A stretch of DNA of 64,000 nucleotides, taken from positions 452,501 to 516,500 of the forward strand of contig JALIGW010000016.1 in NCBI GenBank assembly GCA_023053685.1. Direction: 5' to 3'. The position numbers and the translations under genes are program-made. Below are positions 1 through 12,945 of this stretch, in pieces. The notes beneath the pieces are model-generated. The model was not told where the DNA came from. It searched no databases and saw nothing but the letters and a program-made list of their open reading frames with translations. The number at the start of each line of letters is the position of its first letter. The first letter of the stretch is position 1. Origin of the DNA: Diadophis punctatus similis. Its lineage: Eukaryota; Chordata; Lepidosauria; Squamata; Dipsadidae.

Positions 1-716
1 TTATTTTGCATATTTTTAGGTCCAAGACTTACCTACCTACCTTCCTTCCCTCTCTCCCTCCTCGCTCTGCATCTGGCAAAATATTGTAGTGCCATCAGTT
101 AAATTTGATACTGCCCTAGCTCAGTGAGAGACCAAACAGACCAAACAAGGGGGCATTCTTGTTTATTTTAGCATGTTGTGTGTGAGAGAGAGTGAGAAAA
201 AACGAATTGAATGGCTGCTACGTTCTGAGGCATTGTAGGATTTAAAAGTATATGGGAGTTTTCTAGGTAGCATTCTGGCAACCATAAAGTTAAGTTCCAG
301 GACAGTAGTATCTTCCTGTAATCTGTTCTTCCTTCAAAGAAGGCAGCAGAATAAGGTTGCAAATTGTCCCTTTATGCATTGGTGTGAGAGGCACTCCTTT
401 ATTTTCATGCCATTTCAGAGTTATTAATGATGCAAGAAAACTAATGTTTGTGGATCAGGGCATTCTCTTAAAAATCATATTTGGTACATTAATAGAGAAT
501 TCATGTTCTAACAGCACTACCCAGGCACAAGAGAGAAGTAACAACATACCTGACTAACTCAGTTATACAAAAGGAGGGCGGGGGGCGGGGAAGGTATTTT
601 TAAAAAGCCAGACAGTTCTGTGAGAAATAAGCATGCTATTGTCAGTCATGTGCACAAATCTGCATCTTTACAGAATAGAATATCTTAAAATAAGTCATGC
701 TTGGAAGAATAGAAAC
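1..716. other. AT-rich sequence, nothing recognised
   Basis: Apart from a short pyrimidine-rich run near 40-65, I see no exon, repeat end or RNA gene here. Confidence 0.5.
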
Positions 717-724
717 ACCCACCC

Positions 725-1005
725 CAGAGTGACATCACAGAACCGGTTCTGTCGGTGCCGGTGCGTGGACGCCGCCATCTTTTTTTATTATTTTTTTCCG
801 TTTTTTTTCTTCTGCGCATGTGCAGAAGCCGAGTTTCCGGCGCTGCGCATGCATTGCCATCTTGTTTTCGGGTTGGGTTTAGGGGTTTGTTTTTTTTGGC
901 ACTACGCATCCGCATGCACGAAAAGCTTGTGTGCGCCCATGAGGCATGGCCACGCAGCGCGGGAGGAAGCGAACCGGCAGTGAGGTAAATTAGAACCCAC
1001 CCCTG
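725..1005. mobile_element. hAT-type MITE, GC-rich snake family
   Basis: It starts with CAGAGTGACATCAC, ends with GAACCCACCCCTG, and is flanked by 8-bp repeats (717-724 ACCCACCC; 1006-1013 ACTCACCC; 7 of 8 match). The interior has the CpG-rich GCGCATGCNCAG-type motifs shared with the copies at 10863, 23283, 27297 and 48333. Non-autonomous, no coding capacity. Confidence 0.8.
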
Positions 1006-1013
1006 ACTCACCC

Positions 1014-2090
1014 CAACATTTATTTTCTTGCAATTCTAATGAATCAAATACTACAATGAAGAAATAAAGGTAAAACTTTTGTAACATTTCTGTCAGTGAC
1101 CACCAGATGGCAACCAAAGCTTATAATCTTGCTAAAGAAACTTAATTGGTAACAGGGATGTAAGAAAGTAAAGGAACAATTAACAGGTTGTATACAGCCC
1201 AAAGCCAGCAAGTCAAAGAAAAAATCTGACCATAATATATGCTTCCAAGTACTACGTCTTCAGCTCCATCTAAAATAAAATCATCCTTCCGCACTAACAA
1301 ATCGGAAGTCATATAGAGTTACTACTACGTTCATGGTTTTCCAGAATGGTTAGAGGTTTACAGTGATTTAAAGTTTCTTAATACCGTACATCATAATATG
1401 CTCCATTTCTAACATTTCAAACAAATAGCAAATGAATAAAAATTACATTTATTATCCCTAGAAACCAAGGACCTCTACAAAGCATTGTTAATTATATTTA
1501 AGACGGCTATTTAAGATGTACTTTTTAACAATTTGTCTTCTATATTTGCAATTTCAGAATTGACAAATGACCATTCAGTTAATTTTTCAAATAGACTTCT
1601 GGGTGGAAAGTAATTTAGCCGCTGTTTCTGTTCCGACCCATCTTCCTGAATCTAGAGAAGCTTTGGAATCAATCAGAAGGAAGTTACAATTATTTTTAAA
1701 TAATTTGCTAATAATGTGTGTGTTAGCTCTATAAACACATTTGTTAACTGAGTGTTTGGGTTGTATATCTTTGGGTCTCTTTTATATAATGGGAATGGGA
1801 AAATAGCTGCCATTCACTTGATATGTTCCCAGATTATTAACCATGTGAGAATGGGACTGATGGCTTGTAGAATAGATAACCTGTGCAATGACAAATGTCA
1901 TAGCCATCACTGAAACTTGGTAGGTTGACACATGTGCCTGAAACATAGCCTGTGGATGCTATAACTTATTTGAAAGCAATGCCTTCAACAAAAATGGAGT
2001 GTTGGGCTACATATAAATAAAGCACATGCCAAAAAATCATGTATTGTTAAGAGCTTTGACATAAGAATAAAAGAAGAGATAAAGCAATGT
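1014..2090. other. AT-rich intergenic sequence, nothing recognised
   Basis: No open frame of interest, no terminal repeats and no tandem array seen. Confidence 0.5.
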
Positions 2091-3790
2091 GACATCCTCG
2101 TGGCATTTATTATAAACTGCTTTGAGAGGCAGCAGATACAGATCTTTTTTTTGTGTGTCTGGTTACCAAAATTTCTAAAGAAGCACACAATAGTGATAAT
2201 GGGAGATTTTAGCCACCTTGAGCAGTGCTGTAAATCTAACCCTGCCAAGAGTCAGAGGTCCAACCAAGTCCTGACATCTTTTGTAGACAACTGTCAGAAG
2301 ATAAAAGAACAATGAAGCCTGGATCTAATATTTATCAAGATGGATGAATTTGGGGAAAACCATGTTATCCTTGAATTCATGATATCAAGGGCAGAGAAAT
2401 TAGGAAGAGTCCTATTTCTATTTTAAATTTCAGAATAGATTTTGATAAACTCAAAAGGTAGGTTAGATGAAATAGTTTAAATTCCTGAAGGAGGAATGAA
2501 TGGATAAAATTTAACAGGACCAAGTACAAAGTCTTGTATCTGGAGAGGGAGGGGGAAGGCACATGATTAGAATGGCAGATCTATCTTGAAAAGAATTTAG
2601 GTGTTTTATTAGATCACTAGACTACTATGTCCAGTTTTAGACAGACTAACCTTAAAAAGACATCAATAAACGACTGAGTTTAGAGGAGGGCTACCAAGGT
2701 AATGGTGTCTCTGAAAACAGTTAAAAGATCTACCGTATTTTTCGGAGTATAAGACGCACCTTTTTACCCTCAAAAAGAGGGTGAAAACTTGGGTGCATCT
2801 TATACACCGAATGTAGCCCCACCCAGCCACCCCCACCCTTTGGCTTCTGCCTCCAAGCAATTTACCTTTTTGCAGCAAACAGGGCAAAGCCTGATTAGCA
2901 CAAGAAGAGATTATTTGTCTCCCGACCTAAAATGAAACTAACTACGGTGGCTGTAATGAGACAAATTGCTGGGAGATGAACTGCTGGCAATGTTAAGACT
3001 GCTGAAATTGCAAGGAGGCAAGCTGTAGCTGCTGTGGCTTAGAGGCAGAGCTCTTGCCTCACATTCAGGAGGTTGTGAGTTCTAGGTAGAGGCAGATTTT
3101 GTTAATATGTTATTTTGTTAAATGTTTGTAGAATGTTCAAATTATTAGACTTATTTTTTAAAGACTGCTTTATTATTGTTCTAGACAACTTAACAAAATG
3201 AAGAAGCTTTTTAAAATAAATGCTTGCTCTGAAGAGACCCAGTGCTATTGTATCTTCTTTTAAATAGCAGAGAATACTTCCAGAAAGCCACATCAATTTT
3301 AAAGATCTGTAAAAGTATAATCTGAAATATCCTGTTTTAGGATTAGGTATTACTATTAAATATTAGTATTAAAATAAGGCAGCTGAGAAACCCTGACTTA
3401 GTCATGTTTGGAGTAGATCTATTTAAATAATTAGGAGGAGTTAGTGTGATTACATTTAAGAAAACTTTCTGGGATTAATATATTGCCATAATGTACATTT
3501 CTCCAATTCTTTGACATTTTTATGGGTCAGGCACACATGCACAGAAATACACAGCAAACAGTGTATATCATCTGTACTGTTTGCTGTTTGGCAAATTGCT
3601 GGGAGGCAGAGGCCTTTTTTCCTTGTTTTCCTCCCCCAAAACTAAGGTGCGTCTTATACTGCGGTGCGTCTTATACTCCAAAAAATACGGTAAGTATATT
3701 TAGCTTCAGATAGATAGGCCAGTCTTCAGATATCTCAAGGGTTGTCTCAGTGTGGATCACTAATTATGGTCACTCCTTTGAGGATCCCCC
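2091..3790 (+). mobile_element. Old CR1/L3-type LINE fragment, interrupted by a MITE
   Basis: The 2100-2730 part encodes decayed endonuclease text (MGDFSHLEQ at about 2200, then FGENHVILEF). From about 2615 it resembles the 3' reverse-transcriptase tail (GTCCAGTTTTAG, GAGGGCTACCAAGGT). The same element appears to resume after the MITE at 3693 (ATATTTAGC...CTCAAGGGTTGTC). Many stops; ancient. Confidence 0.55.
2733..3690. mobile_element. Tc1/mariner-type MITE (GTATTTTTCGGAGTATAAGAC family)
   Basis: 28-bp terminal inverted repeats: left 2733-2760, right 3663-3690, starting CCGTATTTTTCGGAGTATAA. TA flanks both sides (2731-2732, 3691-3692), the Tc1/mariner target. Sister copies are at 24297-24777 and 54544-54938. 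No transposase frame. Confidence 0.85.
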
Positions 3791-3829
3791 TTTAAAGGGT
3801 TTTTTTAGTCCTTCCCCAAAATTGTTTTT

Positions 3830-4133
3830 TAGTATTTCTACAAATGTGTGGATTTATTGATGCTGATATCTTGATATATTGGTTTTATTATGGTTTGTTG
3901 CACAGTCAGTGTGATGTTCAGACTGGATTTGGCATTTTTATCTACCCATTGAGATCTTGCAAGGATATGAAAAGACAGATGTTGATGTTTGATGGTTGTT
4001 GCAAGATGTAAGCTGTTCTGAGTAAAGCTGCCTTTTGCAATTGACCAATTATGATGTTGTCAATGCCAATGATGTTCAAGTGATACTCCAGTTGTTTTAG
4101 GATTGCACTCAAGGTGCCTATTCTTATTGGTAT
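3830..4133 (-). mobile_element. LINE C-terminal remnant, R4/Dong-like type
   Basis: The minus strand reads IIGQLQKAALLRTAYIL after an IGTL...LEYHL segment, a pattern I associate with the C-terminus of R2/R4-group LINEs. Decayed. A better-preserved relative is at 35722-36060. Confidence 0.45.
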
Positions 4134-4500
4134 TCCTATTTATTTATTTATTTGTATTTATATTTATTTATTATCAGATTTATTTGCCACCCACGTTCAA
4201 GGAAGCAGATTTTATTTTAGAAATATTTAAGGCTGCCTAACTCTTCAATGACTCTGTGGGGGGATACAGTAAAAAAACAATTGTACAATGCAATTATAAC
4301 AAAGACAAAACGGACAACCTAAGTACCAGAAAATAAGAGAATCAAGCATACAGAATCTAACACATGCTCTGTCCCAGGCCTAGAGAAAAAGCCAGGTTTT
4401 CAGAGCTCTTTTCAACACAGCCAGGGTGAGGCCAGATGTATCTCTTATTTGGGAGATGGACCTCTCAGCTGCTCAGTGGTACTGGCCAATATGAACACTC
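4134..4500 (-). mobile_element. L2-type LINE 3' end, decayed
   Basis: An ATTT-rich tail at 4134-4180 is followed on the plus strand by text matching the antisense of L2 3' ends in this window (AGCCAGGTTTTCAGAGCTCT, CAGCCAGGGTGAGG, GGGAGATGGACCTCTC). Confidence 0.6.
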
Positions 4501-5160
4501 ACTCAATTTTATTGTATAGGCATTAACTTGAATGAAACCATTCGTTTTAATATCATTTTCAGAATTTAATCAGATACTGCTTTATCTGTACAGACAGGCC
4601 AGCAAACTGTCTTACTACATTTATATTCCATTTTCTTTTGAGAAGCATAATGCAGAACGTGTACAAGGCTCCCTTACATCTTTTTTTTCTCCTCTGTGCA
4701 ATTCGAGGAGGTTGATTGTCAAAGACATAACAACTGGCTTGCAGTGACCTTATAGATGAGTTCACACAACACGTTTACCTTAGATATTGAATTAATCTAC
4801 TTTCTGGATTCACTCAATATATTCAGAGAAAATCAGTCAAACAGCTTGGATTCACAGAATACATAAGCTACACACACAAACATCTCAGCAAAATTAACAA
4901 ATAGAGTTGAATAAGTTGTGAGTATATACAGCTATTAGATCTTTCACTGGCCCAAAGTGTATGGTATGAATCCAGCCATCGAGTTCCTTGGTTAAGTGAG
5001 GGGTCCATTCTGGTTTCCCTACTTTCAGTTCAGCACTCTTACTGATTCTCATAATATCCTGATCCTTGTAACATAACTGACTCAGGCGATGCAGGTAAAT
5101 AGAGGAACAAAATAGGATGCATCTTGTGGCAACTTAAAAAGATAAACAAGATGTGTTAGA
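4501..5160. other. Nothing recognised
   Basis: AT-rich sequence between an L2 fragment and a CR1 element; no supported feature. Confidence 0.5.
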
Positions 5161-7110
5161 AAATAGAATCATGGGGCTGGAAGGGACTTTGGAGGTCTTC
5201 TAATCCAACCCCCTGCCAGAAGCAGGAGACCTTATATCATCCTGGACCAATGGTTGTCCAATATTTTCTTGAAAGCCTGCAATGATGGACCACTCATGAC
5301 TCTGGGATATTCCATTGATAAATTGTTCTCACTGTCAGGAAATTTCTCCTTAGTTCCAGATTGGATCTCTCTTTAATGAGCTTCCATCCATTGCTTCTTG
5401 TCCTGCCTTCTGGTGCTTTGGAGAATAAGTGGCGTCCCACCTTTTATCTGCAACAGCCCTTCAAATACTGGAAAACAGCTATCATGTTATCCCTAGACAT
5501 ATCTAGTTCCTTCAATGGTTCATTATACTATTTAGTGTCCAGACCCCTTATCACCTTTGTTACTCTTCTTTAAACTCTTTCTATGTTCAGCATCTTTTTT
5601 TCTATTATGGCGACTAGAATTGGACACAGTATTCCAAGTGTGACCTTACTAGTGCAGTATAAAGCTGTACTACCGTTTTAGTGATCTTGATGCTATCCCT
5701 CTGTTGATGAGTCTAAGACTACATTGACTTTTTTGGCAGCTGCAGTACATTGCTGGTTCATACTTAAGTAGTGGTCCACTAGAACACCTAGATCCCTCTT
5801 GCAGTTATTGCTGTTGAGTCAGGTACTGCATATTCTATATTTGTGCATTTGGTTTTTCCCACTTAAGTGCAGGACCTTATTTTTCTCACCACTGAATTGC
5901 ATCTTGTTGGATAGGGCCTAATGCTCAAGTCTAGCAGGAATCTTATGAATCTTGAGTCTATCTTCCAAATTGTTAGCAATCCTCCCCTGCTGTCTGGTGT
6001 CTGCAAATTTGATGAGCTCCCCCCGCCCCAGACTCTCATCTAGATCATTTATGAAGATGTTGAGATGTTGGGCTCAAGATAGAACCTTGAGGTGCTCCAC
6101 TGCATGTTCCGTCCATATAGATGTATAGTTCCATTGAGGACTATAATATTGTTTTTCAGAGTTTCCCAAGCATCTTGAATTGTTTTCCTTGTAGGATTTC
6201 CATCCATGGAATCCTTTCTAATCTCTCTCTTAGCTTGTAGAAGACAGATCTCTTAAAATCTAAAACATTGTTCAATTACCTGTGCCTGCATTATGTTGAA
6301 TTCTAGGATGACAAAGTCACTCTCCCCCAAAGCTCCTACAATTTCTACCCTTTCAATCATTTCATCCTTATTAGTAAGAATTAAGTACAGTGTAGCTGAT
6401 TCGCTAGTTCCCTCCTTTACCTTTTGGATGACAAAATTGTCAGTAGGCACCTCAGGAACCCGTTTGATGTCCCAAGTTTGTCTCCCAGTTGATGCCAGAG
6501 TAGTTAAATTCTTTCACTACTACAGTGGTGTGTTTCCTGATAAGCAAAAAGTTCATCTATTTACTCTGCTTGATTGGGTGGCCTGCGGTATACACCTACA
6601 GCAATGTCATTTCTTTTTCCCTCTAATAGTCACCCAAATGCTTTTATCCTTGGTATTCTGTATTCAGTAGATATATAGTGCTTTCTTACTTACAGTACAA
6701 CTCCTCCTCTTTTGTTGGGTCTGTTACTTTTGAACAATTTATATCCTTCAAGGACACAGGTGTCAAACTTGATTGCGTCACGGGCTGAATCGTGACGTAT
6801 CATGATGTTTTTTTGCCTTTGCAGAGCCTCCAGTTTTACAGGCCTGTTCTAGGAGTACATGCCAATCATGTGCTCCATACCACCAAGTTTCAGTAATGGC
6901 AACAATGTTGTACCTGCCCTCATGTACTAACTAGGACTTCAAGTTCACCCTGTTTGTTCCCCATACTTTGAGCATTAGTGTATAAGCATTTGAACCCTTT
7001 ATGGCTGACCCTGCATGTGCTTCCTACATCTATTTTATACCTGAGTTCCCCTCCCTCCTCTCCACTCCCTTCCTCATTGTCTGATGCTTTGGGTTTCATT
7101 GCCTTCACAG
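5161..7110 (-). mobile_element. CR1 LINE, minus strand, internally deleted and broken
   Basis: The 3' end is at about 5163 (antisense of the CR1 terminus, TAGAATCATGGGGCTGGAAG). Reading the minus strand from 7110: the endonuclease start (CLYTNAQSMGNKQGELE, about 6990-6930), then after a deletion the end of the endonuclease (ALGESDFVILEFN, about 6330-6290), then reverse-transcriptase sequence down to about 5350. Many frameshifts and stops; inactive. Confidence 0.8.
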
Positions 7111-9455
7111 TGAATTGCCATGAAAAATAAGGATACCAATAATGTTACATCTTTAAAATACTACAATGAGAACAGAGTAAAAGTGGACAGCCAGCAATAA
7201 AACACATTTGGGAAGATCCTGATAATTTCATTTAAAAGGGCAAGGAACATGGAAATGAGGAGGAAATGAGGAACTGAATAACTGGTTTCACAGGTAACAT
7301 TGGAAAAGAGCATTTAGTGCGAAATACCAAAAAAGTCTTCACATTCATACTGCAAGGAAAAGAAATGAATATATATCTGCTAGAAAACTCTACTTCAAGT
7401 GCTCTAAGCATTTACAAGAAATGGCTTAAAACCTGTTTGGAAGTGAGAGGTGCTCATTCAAGGTTGTAAGTAGTGATACAATGATATCACTAGAGGGAGT
7501 GGAACACATCTTCAGCCTCTTGGGAATTTTTCTGAACCCTCACAATATGTGCTTCATGAGTATAAGAGTACTCCAATTTCTCAGAAATGTTCTTTGAAGG
7601 GGCAGGCTTTCGCATGTGCAGTGCGTGGAAACTCTCCCATGTTTACGTTTATTTTCAGAAAGTTTTAGATTTTTTTTAAAAAAATTATTTTTAAAATTTT
7701 TCTTTTTTTATTGTTTTTCAATTTTAAACATCATAGTATTAAAATTTTCATAGTGAGGTAGCAAAGGGTATGTGTGTTACTGCTTTTTCCAGTTATGCAT
7801 CACCACAGCACTCCTGTTTGGATTCCTGATCCTTTTTTTAAAAAAAAGGGAAGAGCAAGATAAGCTAGTTCCAAATGTTCTCCCTCAGATTAATGGGATC
7901 ATGAAAGGCCAGGAAGACTTCAGGTTGCTAGAGAGATTATTTGAAAAACAAATGACCAGAAACTCACACACTACTTTCAGCTATCCCACAACCAAGTTTA
8001 GCACAAGAATCCCTTGTTTTGCCCATGAACATTTCACCCAAACATTTCCTCTTGAAAACAAGTTCAGGAGATATTTCCTTTCTCCTTAACTACCTGTAAA
8101 TTATTCTTTGAGAAATTTTAAGCAAAACAGCAGTTAAACTAGCCTGCAGAACAATCTTCTGAGTTACAGATTTCCCAATCTTTTTACTCTCATTTTTTCA
8201 TCCTCTCTGTTGTATAGAGCCAGTGTACTGAGTCAGATCTGTATTGTGTCTTAATTTCCCACTGCATCATGTAGTTTATTATCTATGTCACTATCCTGAT
8301 CTTTATTGATTTTTTGAACAAGATGCATGAATAAGGGTATCTTTTTGCTGTAGAGAGGACACTCAAGGTAAATCTCCTATCACATTGTATCTACATATGC
8401 TACAGTGTAATCTGTTTCTGTTGGTCACTTACTCCAGATAACATTGCTTGAAGCCAAAGCCTTACAGTTTTCTTACTGTAAATTAAATTGGTCAGATCAT
8501 GTATTGTTGGGTTATGCAGATATGGATGGTGGTTCCTTTGATGCTCCACTTTGGATTATTCCCATTGCTTTGGCAAGACTGTTAATATGAAAAATTATAT
8601 AAATATTTGCATAAGGAGATGGTGGAAGAAAGAGGGCAGGAATCGGCTGCTTAAACAGTCTTCTGGCAGATGAAAAATGCATTAAAAGTTTATAAAATAA
8701 TAATGTAGTACTATAAAAACTCACAATGCCTGTATTTCCAAAAATAGTTTGAAGAACAGTCTTATCATTTTAGCCTTTCCTAGTACTTCAGATGCTGTTC
8801 CAGGGAGCTCTGCTTATCTAATGTCTGAAGTTCATATAACCTCCTGGTTTTTTTAATTTGCCCAGTAAGCTGCCCATGTTACCAAGTGAAACTTCTGCTG
8901 GAGGACTATCATATTTGGAGTCCAAAACGCTAAACTACCATTAGATGGAAACAGAGAGAGTTCTCGGTATCTCTTTGCTGCCATCTAGCAGTTGCCTAGA
9001 TTTTTGCAGCTCTATTCCACTTTGCAGCAACTAAGAAGACTTCACTGGGCCATGGTCTAATTTTCAGAGATGTGGAATGAAGGAGAAGAAGCAAGTGTCC
9101 TGATTATGTTTGTATAGCAAGCATCAGGTGTGTCGTGCACAAATCATTGGCCCTTAGGCCGAAGCCTTCCCTATTAAAGTACCATAGGCAAAAATATGTG
9201 TTATACAAATTTCACTATCTGTTTTTATTGCTCATGATGGGGCATGCAAAGATTTTTTTAAAAGGAAAAGGGAATAGTAGAAGAAAGGGAAATACAGAAA
9301 TACAACAGATATAATGTTGGTGAGACTTTATAAGATGCAAGGGCACTTTAGGTCTTAACGTCACAATGGCTGACATTTAGGTGAATTTGAGAAATGTATA
9401 TTGACGTTCCCAGTGTCTTTATTGGCTTTATGCAAAGAAATTTTCATAAAGTTAA
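7111..9455. other. AT-rich intergenic sequence, nothing recognised
   Basis: No repeat ends, tandem arrays or coding signatures seen. The 105-residue open frame at 7772-8089 has no recognisable motif and AT-biased composition. Confidence 0.5.
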
Positions 9456-9687
9456 CAATAACACTTAGACTTATATACCGCTTCATAGTGCTTTACAGCC
9501 CTCTCTAAGCGGTTTGCAGAGTTTAGCATATTGCCCCCAACAATCTGGGTCCTCATTTTACCCACCTCGGAAGGATGGAAGGCTGAGTCAACCTTGAGCC
9601 TGGTGAGATTTGAACAGCTGAACTGCTGAACTAGCAATCAGCTGAAGGTCGCAGTGCTGCTTTTAATCACTGCGCCACCTCGGCTCC
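9456..9687 (-). mobile_element. tRNA-derived squamate SINE (Sauria type), minus strand
   Basis: The minus strand begins GGAGCCGAGGTGGCGCAGTG (box A region), has a box-B-like TTCAAATCTCACC, then the conserved body AGGTTGACTCAGCCTTCCAT and GGGGGCAATATGC, ending AAACCGCTTAGAGAGGGCTG. A second copy is at 28379-28687. Confidence 0.88.
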
Positions 9688-9689
9688 AA

Positions 9690-10427
9690 GTTCCCTTGCA
9701 GCCAAATGCATTTTTTTCTGTAAAAGTAGAAATAATGTCTTTATCATACTATCTCCATTTTGCAATCAGAATATTTAGCAAAGCGTCCTCCATTACAACT
9801 TTAGTAATAATAAAATAAGCACAGAAAAACTGGCACACTAGCCTATGTTTAACAGGACTATTACCAATTGGAAACCATCTGGTTCTCTATGCTCATCGTG
9901 TGGTAAATTAGTCAATTATATATTTTTGCCCATGTTATGAGATCCAGCCAATATTTTCTGTGCTTCGGACTTATTTTTATATAGTTTCTCTTGTATTTAG
10001 TTTGACCCTGGGCTATTCTAACAAAATCTTAGTAAATCTGAAATAGGAATCAATAGAATACATTCCAATTTAGTCCTTTTGAAATCAAGGAGCTTTTGGC
10101 CACACCTTTCATTGAAATTTATAAAGCAAAATTGCTGTCTCAGTCGGGTGGAGTTTATATAATGTTAAAAGAAATCCAGTGCCTGATGCAAGACTCATCA
10201 AGGGTTTGTCTCAAAAACTATGTGCTATTTTCAGCTCCATTAATCATTGATCTGTTTTCTTTATTTGTTTTTCCTTTACACATTGTACATAGATACAAGA
10301 AACCATGACACAAGGCAGGGAGTTATGTGAAGGCATGAGTTCTTTCCCTGTAGAATATATTCTATTGTATTATACTTAGTTGAATTTTGAGATATTGGGG
10401 TTTTCTTAAGACTTCGTAAGTTAAAAG
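9690..10427. other. Nothing recognised
   Basis: AT-rich; no supported feature. Confidence 0.5.
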
Positions 10428-10429
10428 TA

Positions 10430-10824
10430 CAGATAGTCCTCGACTAATGACCACAATTGAGCCCAAAATGTCTATTGCTAAGCAAGACAGTTGTTAAGTG
10501 GGTTTTGCCCCATTTTACAACCTTTCTTCCCACAGTTGTTATGTGAATCATTGCAGTTGTTAAGTTAGTAACACAGCTGTTAAGTGAATCTGGTTTCCCC
10601 ATTGATTTTACTTGTCAGAAGGTCGCAAAAGTTGATCACATGACTGGAACGCTGCAACCGTCGTAAATATGAACCAGTTCCCAAGCACCCGATTTTTTTA
10701 TTGTGTGACTGTGCAGATGCTATAATGGTCATAATTGTGGAAAGTGGTCATAAGTCACTTTTTTCAGAGCCATTATAACTTCAAACAGTCACTAAATAAA
10801 TGGATATAAGTCAAGGACTCCCTG
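10430..10824. mobile_element. Tc1/mariner-like MITE (CAGRTAGTCCTCGAC family)
   Basis: Ends CAGATAGTCCTCGAC and, inverted, GTCAAGGACTCCCTG, flanked by TA (10428-10429, 10825-10826). The interior is shared with copies at 43391-44065 and 61383-61737 (TTAAGTGAATC, GATCACATGAC, TTTTTCAG(A/T)GCCATT). Confidence 0.82.
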
Positions 10825-10862
10825 TACAATCCATGGACCAAATTTGTTTTGTGATATAACTT

Positions 10863-11461
10863 CAGTGGTGGGTTGCTACCGGTTCACCTCAGTTTGGGTG
10901 AACCGGTAGCGGTGGCGGCGGGAGCAATGGTGGGTTCCTACTGGTGCAGTCCAGTGCGCAGTTCCGGTAGGGACTCGCCAATTGCGCAATTTGCACGTGA
11001 CAGGTCCGGTGCCGTCTTCGCCAGTCTGTCATGCAGCGCCATCTTTTTTCTGGAATTTTGGGGCTTTTTTTGCTTCCTGTGCATGTGCAGAAGCAAAATC
11101 TTGTGAGGGGACGTGCGCGTGTGTGAGATTTCAGCGATTTTTTGCTTTCGTACATACGCGGAAGCAAAAAAAAACGCCAAAATCTCACGTGCATGTCCCC
11201 TCGTGAGATTTTGGTTCCGCGCATGCGCAGGAAGCAAAATCGCGTGAGAGGTCACACGCGCGTAGCAAGCGTGCGCACATGCGAAACAAGATGATGCGCG
11301 TGCAGTGCACCGGTAGGGAGGTAAGAGGAACCCGCCTCTGGGTGGGAGGCTACGCCCAGCTACCCGGACGTCATCACGGACAATCTGTGAATGCACAGAA
11401 GGTTCTGGGCACATGTTCACAGTTCCAAACCGGTAGCGAAGGTAAGTGAAACCCACTACTG
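10863..11461. mobile_element. hAT-type MITE with perfect 8-bp target duplication
   Basis: Ends CAGTGGTGGGTT and AAACCCACTACTG; the duplication TATAACTT is at 10855-10862 and 11462-11469. CpG-rich interior with several near-palindromic GCGCATGCGC-type motifs (11219-11228 exact). The open frames on both strands here are low-complexity by-products. Confidence 0.9.
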
Positions 11462-11475
11462 TATAACTTCCAGTA

Positions 11476-12235
11476 GTTTATTTATTTATTTATTTAAATG
11501 GATTTATATGCCCCCCAACTCCCAGAGGACTCTGGGCGGCTCACAACATGTCAATCCATTTTCCAATATAAAAAGACACAACAATTTAAAAACTACAAAA
11601 ATTAAAAAGCGCATCTGACATTCATAACCAAAGCGGGGAGACCCATATCTGGTCTGGTTGGTCTCACTTTCACCCCGCCTGCCGGAAGAGCCAAGTTTTT
11701 ATTGCTTTACGGAAGGCCAGCAGGGTGGGGATAGTCCTGATCTCTGGAGGAAGCTGGTTCCAAAGGGAGGGAGCTCCCACAGAGAAGGCTCTCCCCCTCG
11801 GCCCCGCCAACTGGCATTGCTTGGTCGATGGGACCTGGAGGAGACCAACTCTGTGGGCCCTAACCGGTCATAGGGAGGTATGCGGCAGGATGCGGTCCCG
11901 AAGGTAACCTGGCCCTGGGCCATGCAGGGCTTTAAAGGTTAAAACCAACACCTTAAATTGGATCCGGAGACTAATGGGCAGCCAATGCAGCTGGCGGAGG
12001 ATAGGTGTTACGTGGGTGTATCTAGGTACACCCACCAAAGCTCGCGCAGCTACATTTTGCACCAATTGCAGTCGCCGGACACTCTTCAAGGGTAGCCCCA
12101 TGTAGAGCGCGTTGCAGTAATCCAGCCGGGAGGTGATAAGGGCGTGAGTGACTGTGAGAAGTGCCTCCTTCTCCAAGTAGGGTCGCAATTGGTGCACCAG
12201 ACGTACCTGTGCAAAGGAATACCTGTGTTTGATGG
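11476..12235 (-). mobile_element. L2 LINE 3' part, minus strand, fairly well kept
   Basis: The minus-strand frame from 12245 to 11868 encodes the C-terminal reverse-transcriptase region typical of L2: ALITSRLDYCNALYMGLP, VRRLQLVQNVAARAL, ILRQLHWLPISLRIQFKVL, LTFKALHGPGPGYLRDR. The (TTTA)n tail is at 11476-11494. Truncated at its 5' end. Confidence 0.9.
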
Positions 12236-12239
12236 AATA

Positions 12240-12881
12240 AAGCACAATTTCAAATTAGGTTTGGATACTGCCTCCTTCAAACGGAATCTGTTTGCCCTAC
12301 TGAACACATTTATCCTACCCAACAAATGATTTTGGTTGCCTTTAGTATCCAATTATCCATAGTAGTATTTCTAGTTCTGTGTCTTTTGATATATAGCTAT
12401 ACAGATAATATGAGTTTTTGCTTATTCTCTCTCTTTGTGTTGGTCTCATTTTGCTAATTAACGGTTTTTGATGTGTGCTAATAAATAAACATCAAGCCAC
12501 ATTTTTTGCTAGCTAAAATTAAACGCTGGGTGTTCACTCTCATCTTGATACAGTATTGGGATTATGTGGGAATGTGCAGACTAAATTGGAAATTACTTTC
12601 CAACACACCAGCACATTTGGTCCAGAGAAAGAATTTTAAGAGAGAAGAAGGGCATTTGGGTCTTCTTGGTGGGCCCCTCCAAAGGCAAACATTTTTATTT
12701 ATGTGGACGGATGGTTCTTGAACATTTTATTTTAGTTGTATGTAACTATTTTTAATGGTGGCTGGGTGGTTATCTGTTTTAGGTTAGTTTATGGAGGTTA
12801 CATGTTATATTTGGTTTATTCTATTGCAAAATACTTGGAATATTTTTTGATCGGGACAATATGCCAAATAAATCTATAAAT

Positions 12882-12882
<1 letters not shown>
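12240..12882. other. Nothing recognised
   Basis: AT-rich; no supported feature. Confidence 0.5.

Positions 12883-12942
<60 letters not shown>
12883..12942. repeat. (CA)30 microsatellite
   Basis: 60 bp of uninterrupted CA dinucleotide. Confidence 0.98.

Positions 12943-12945
<3 letters not shown>

Noticed and set aside
7772..8089. 105-aa frame with a hydrophobic start
   Set aside because: No recognisable family; the hydrophobic start is followed by a Lys-rich run from poly(A). Likely chance.
10873..11456. 172-aa minus-strand frame and shadows
   Set aside because: Lies wholly within a hAT MITE with a perfect TSD; composition-driven.
12883..12942. Possible CRISPR-like or other regular array
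   Set aside because: All regular arrays in the window are simple-sequence repeats or a minisatellite; there are no spacers, and the host is a eukaryote.
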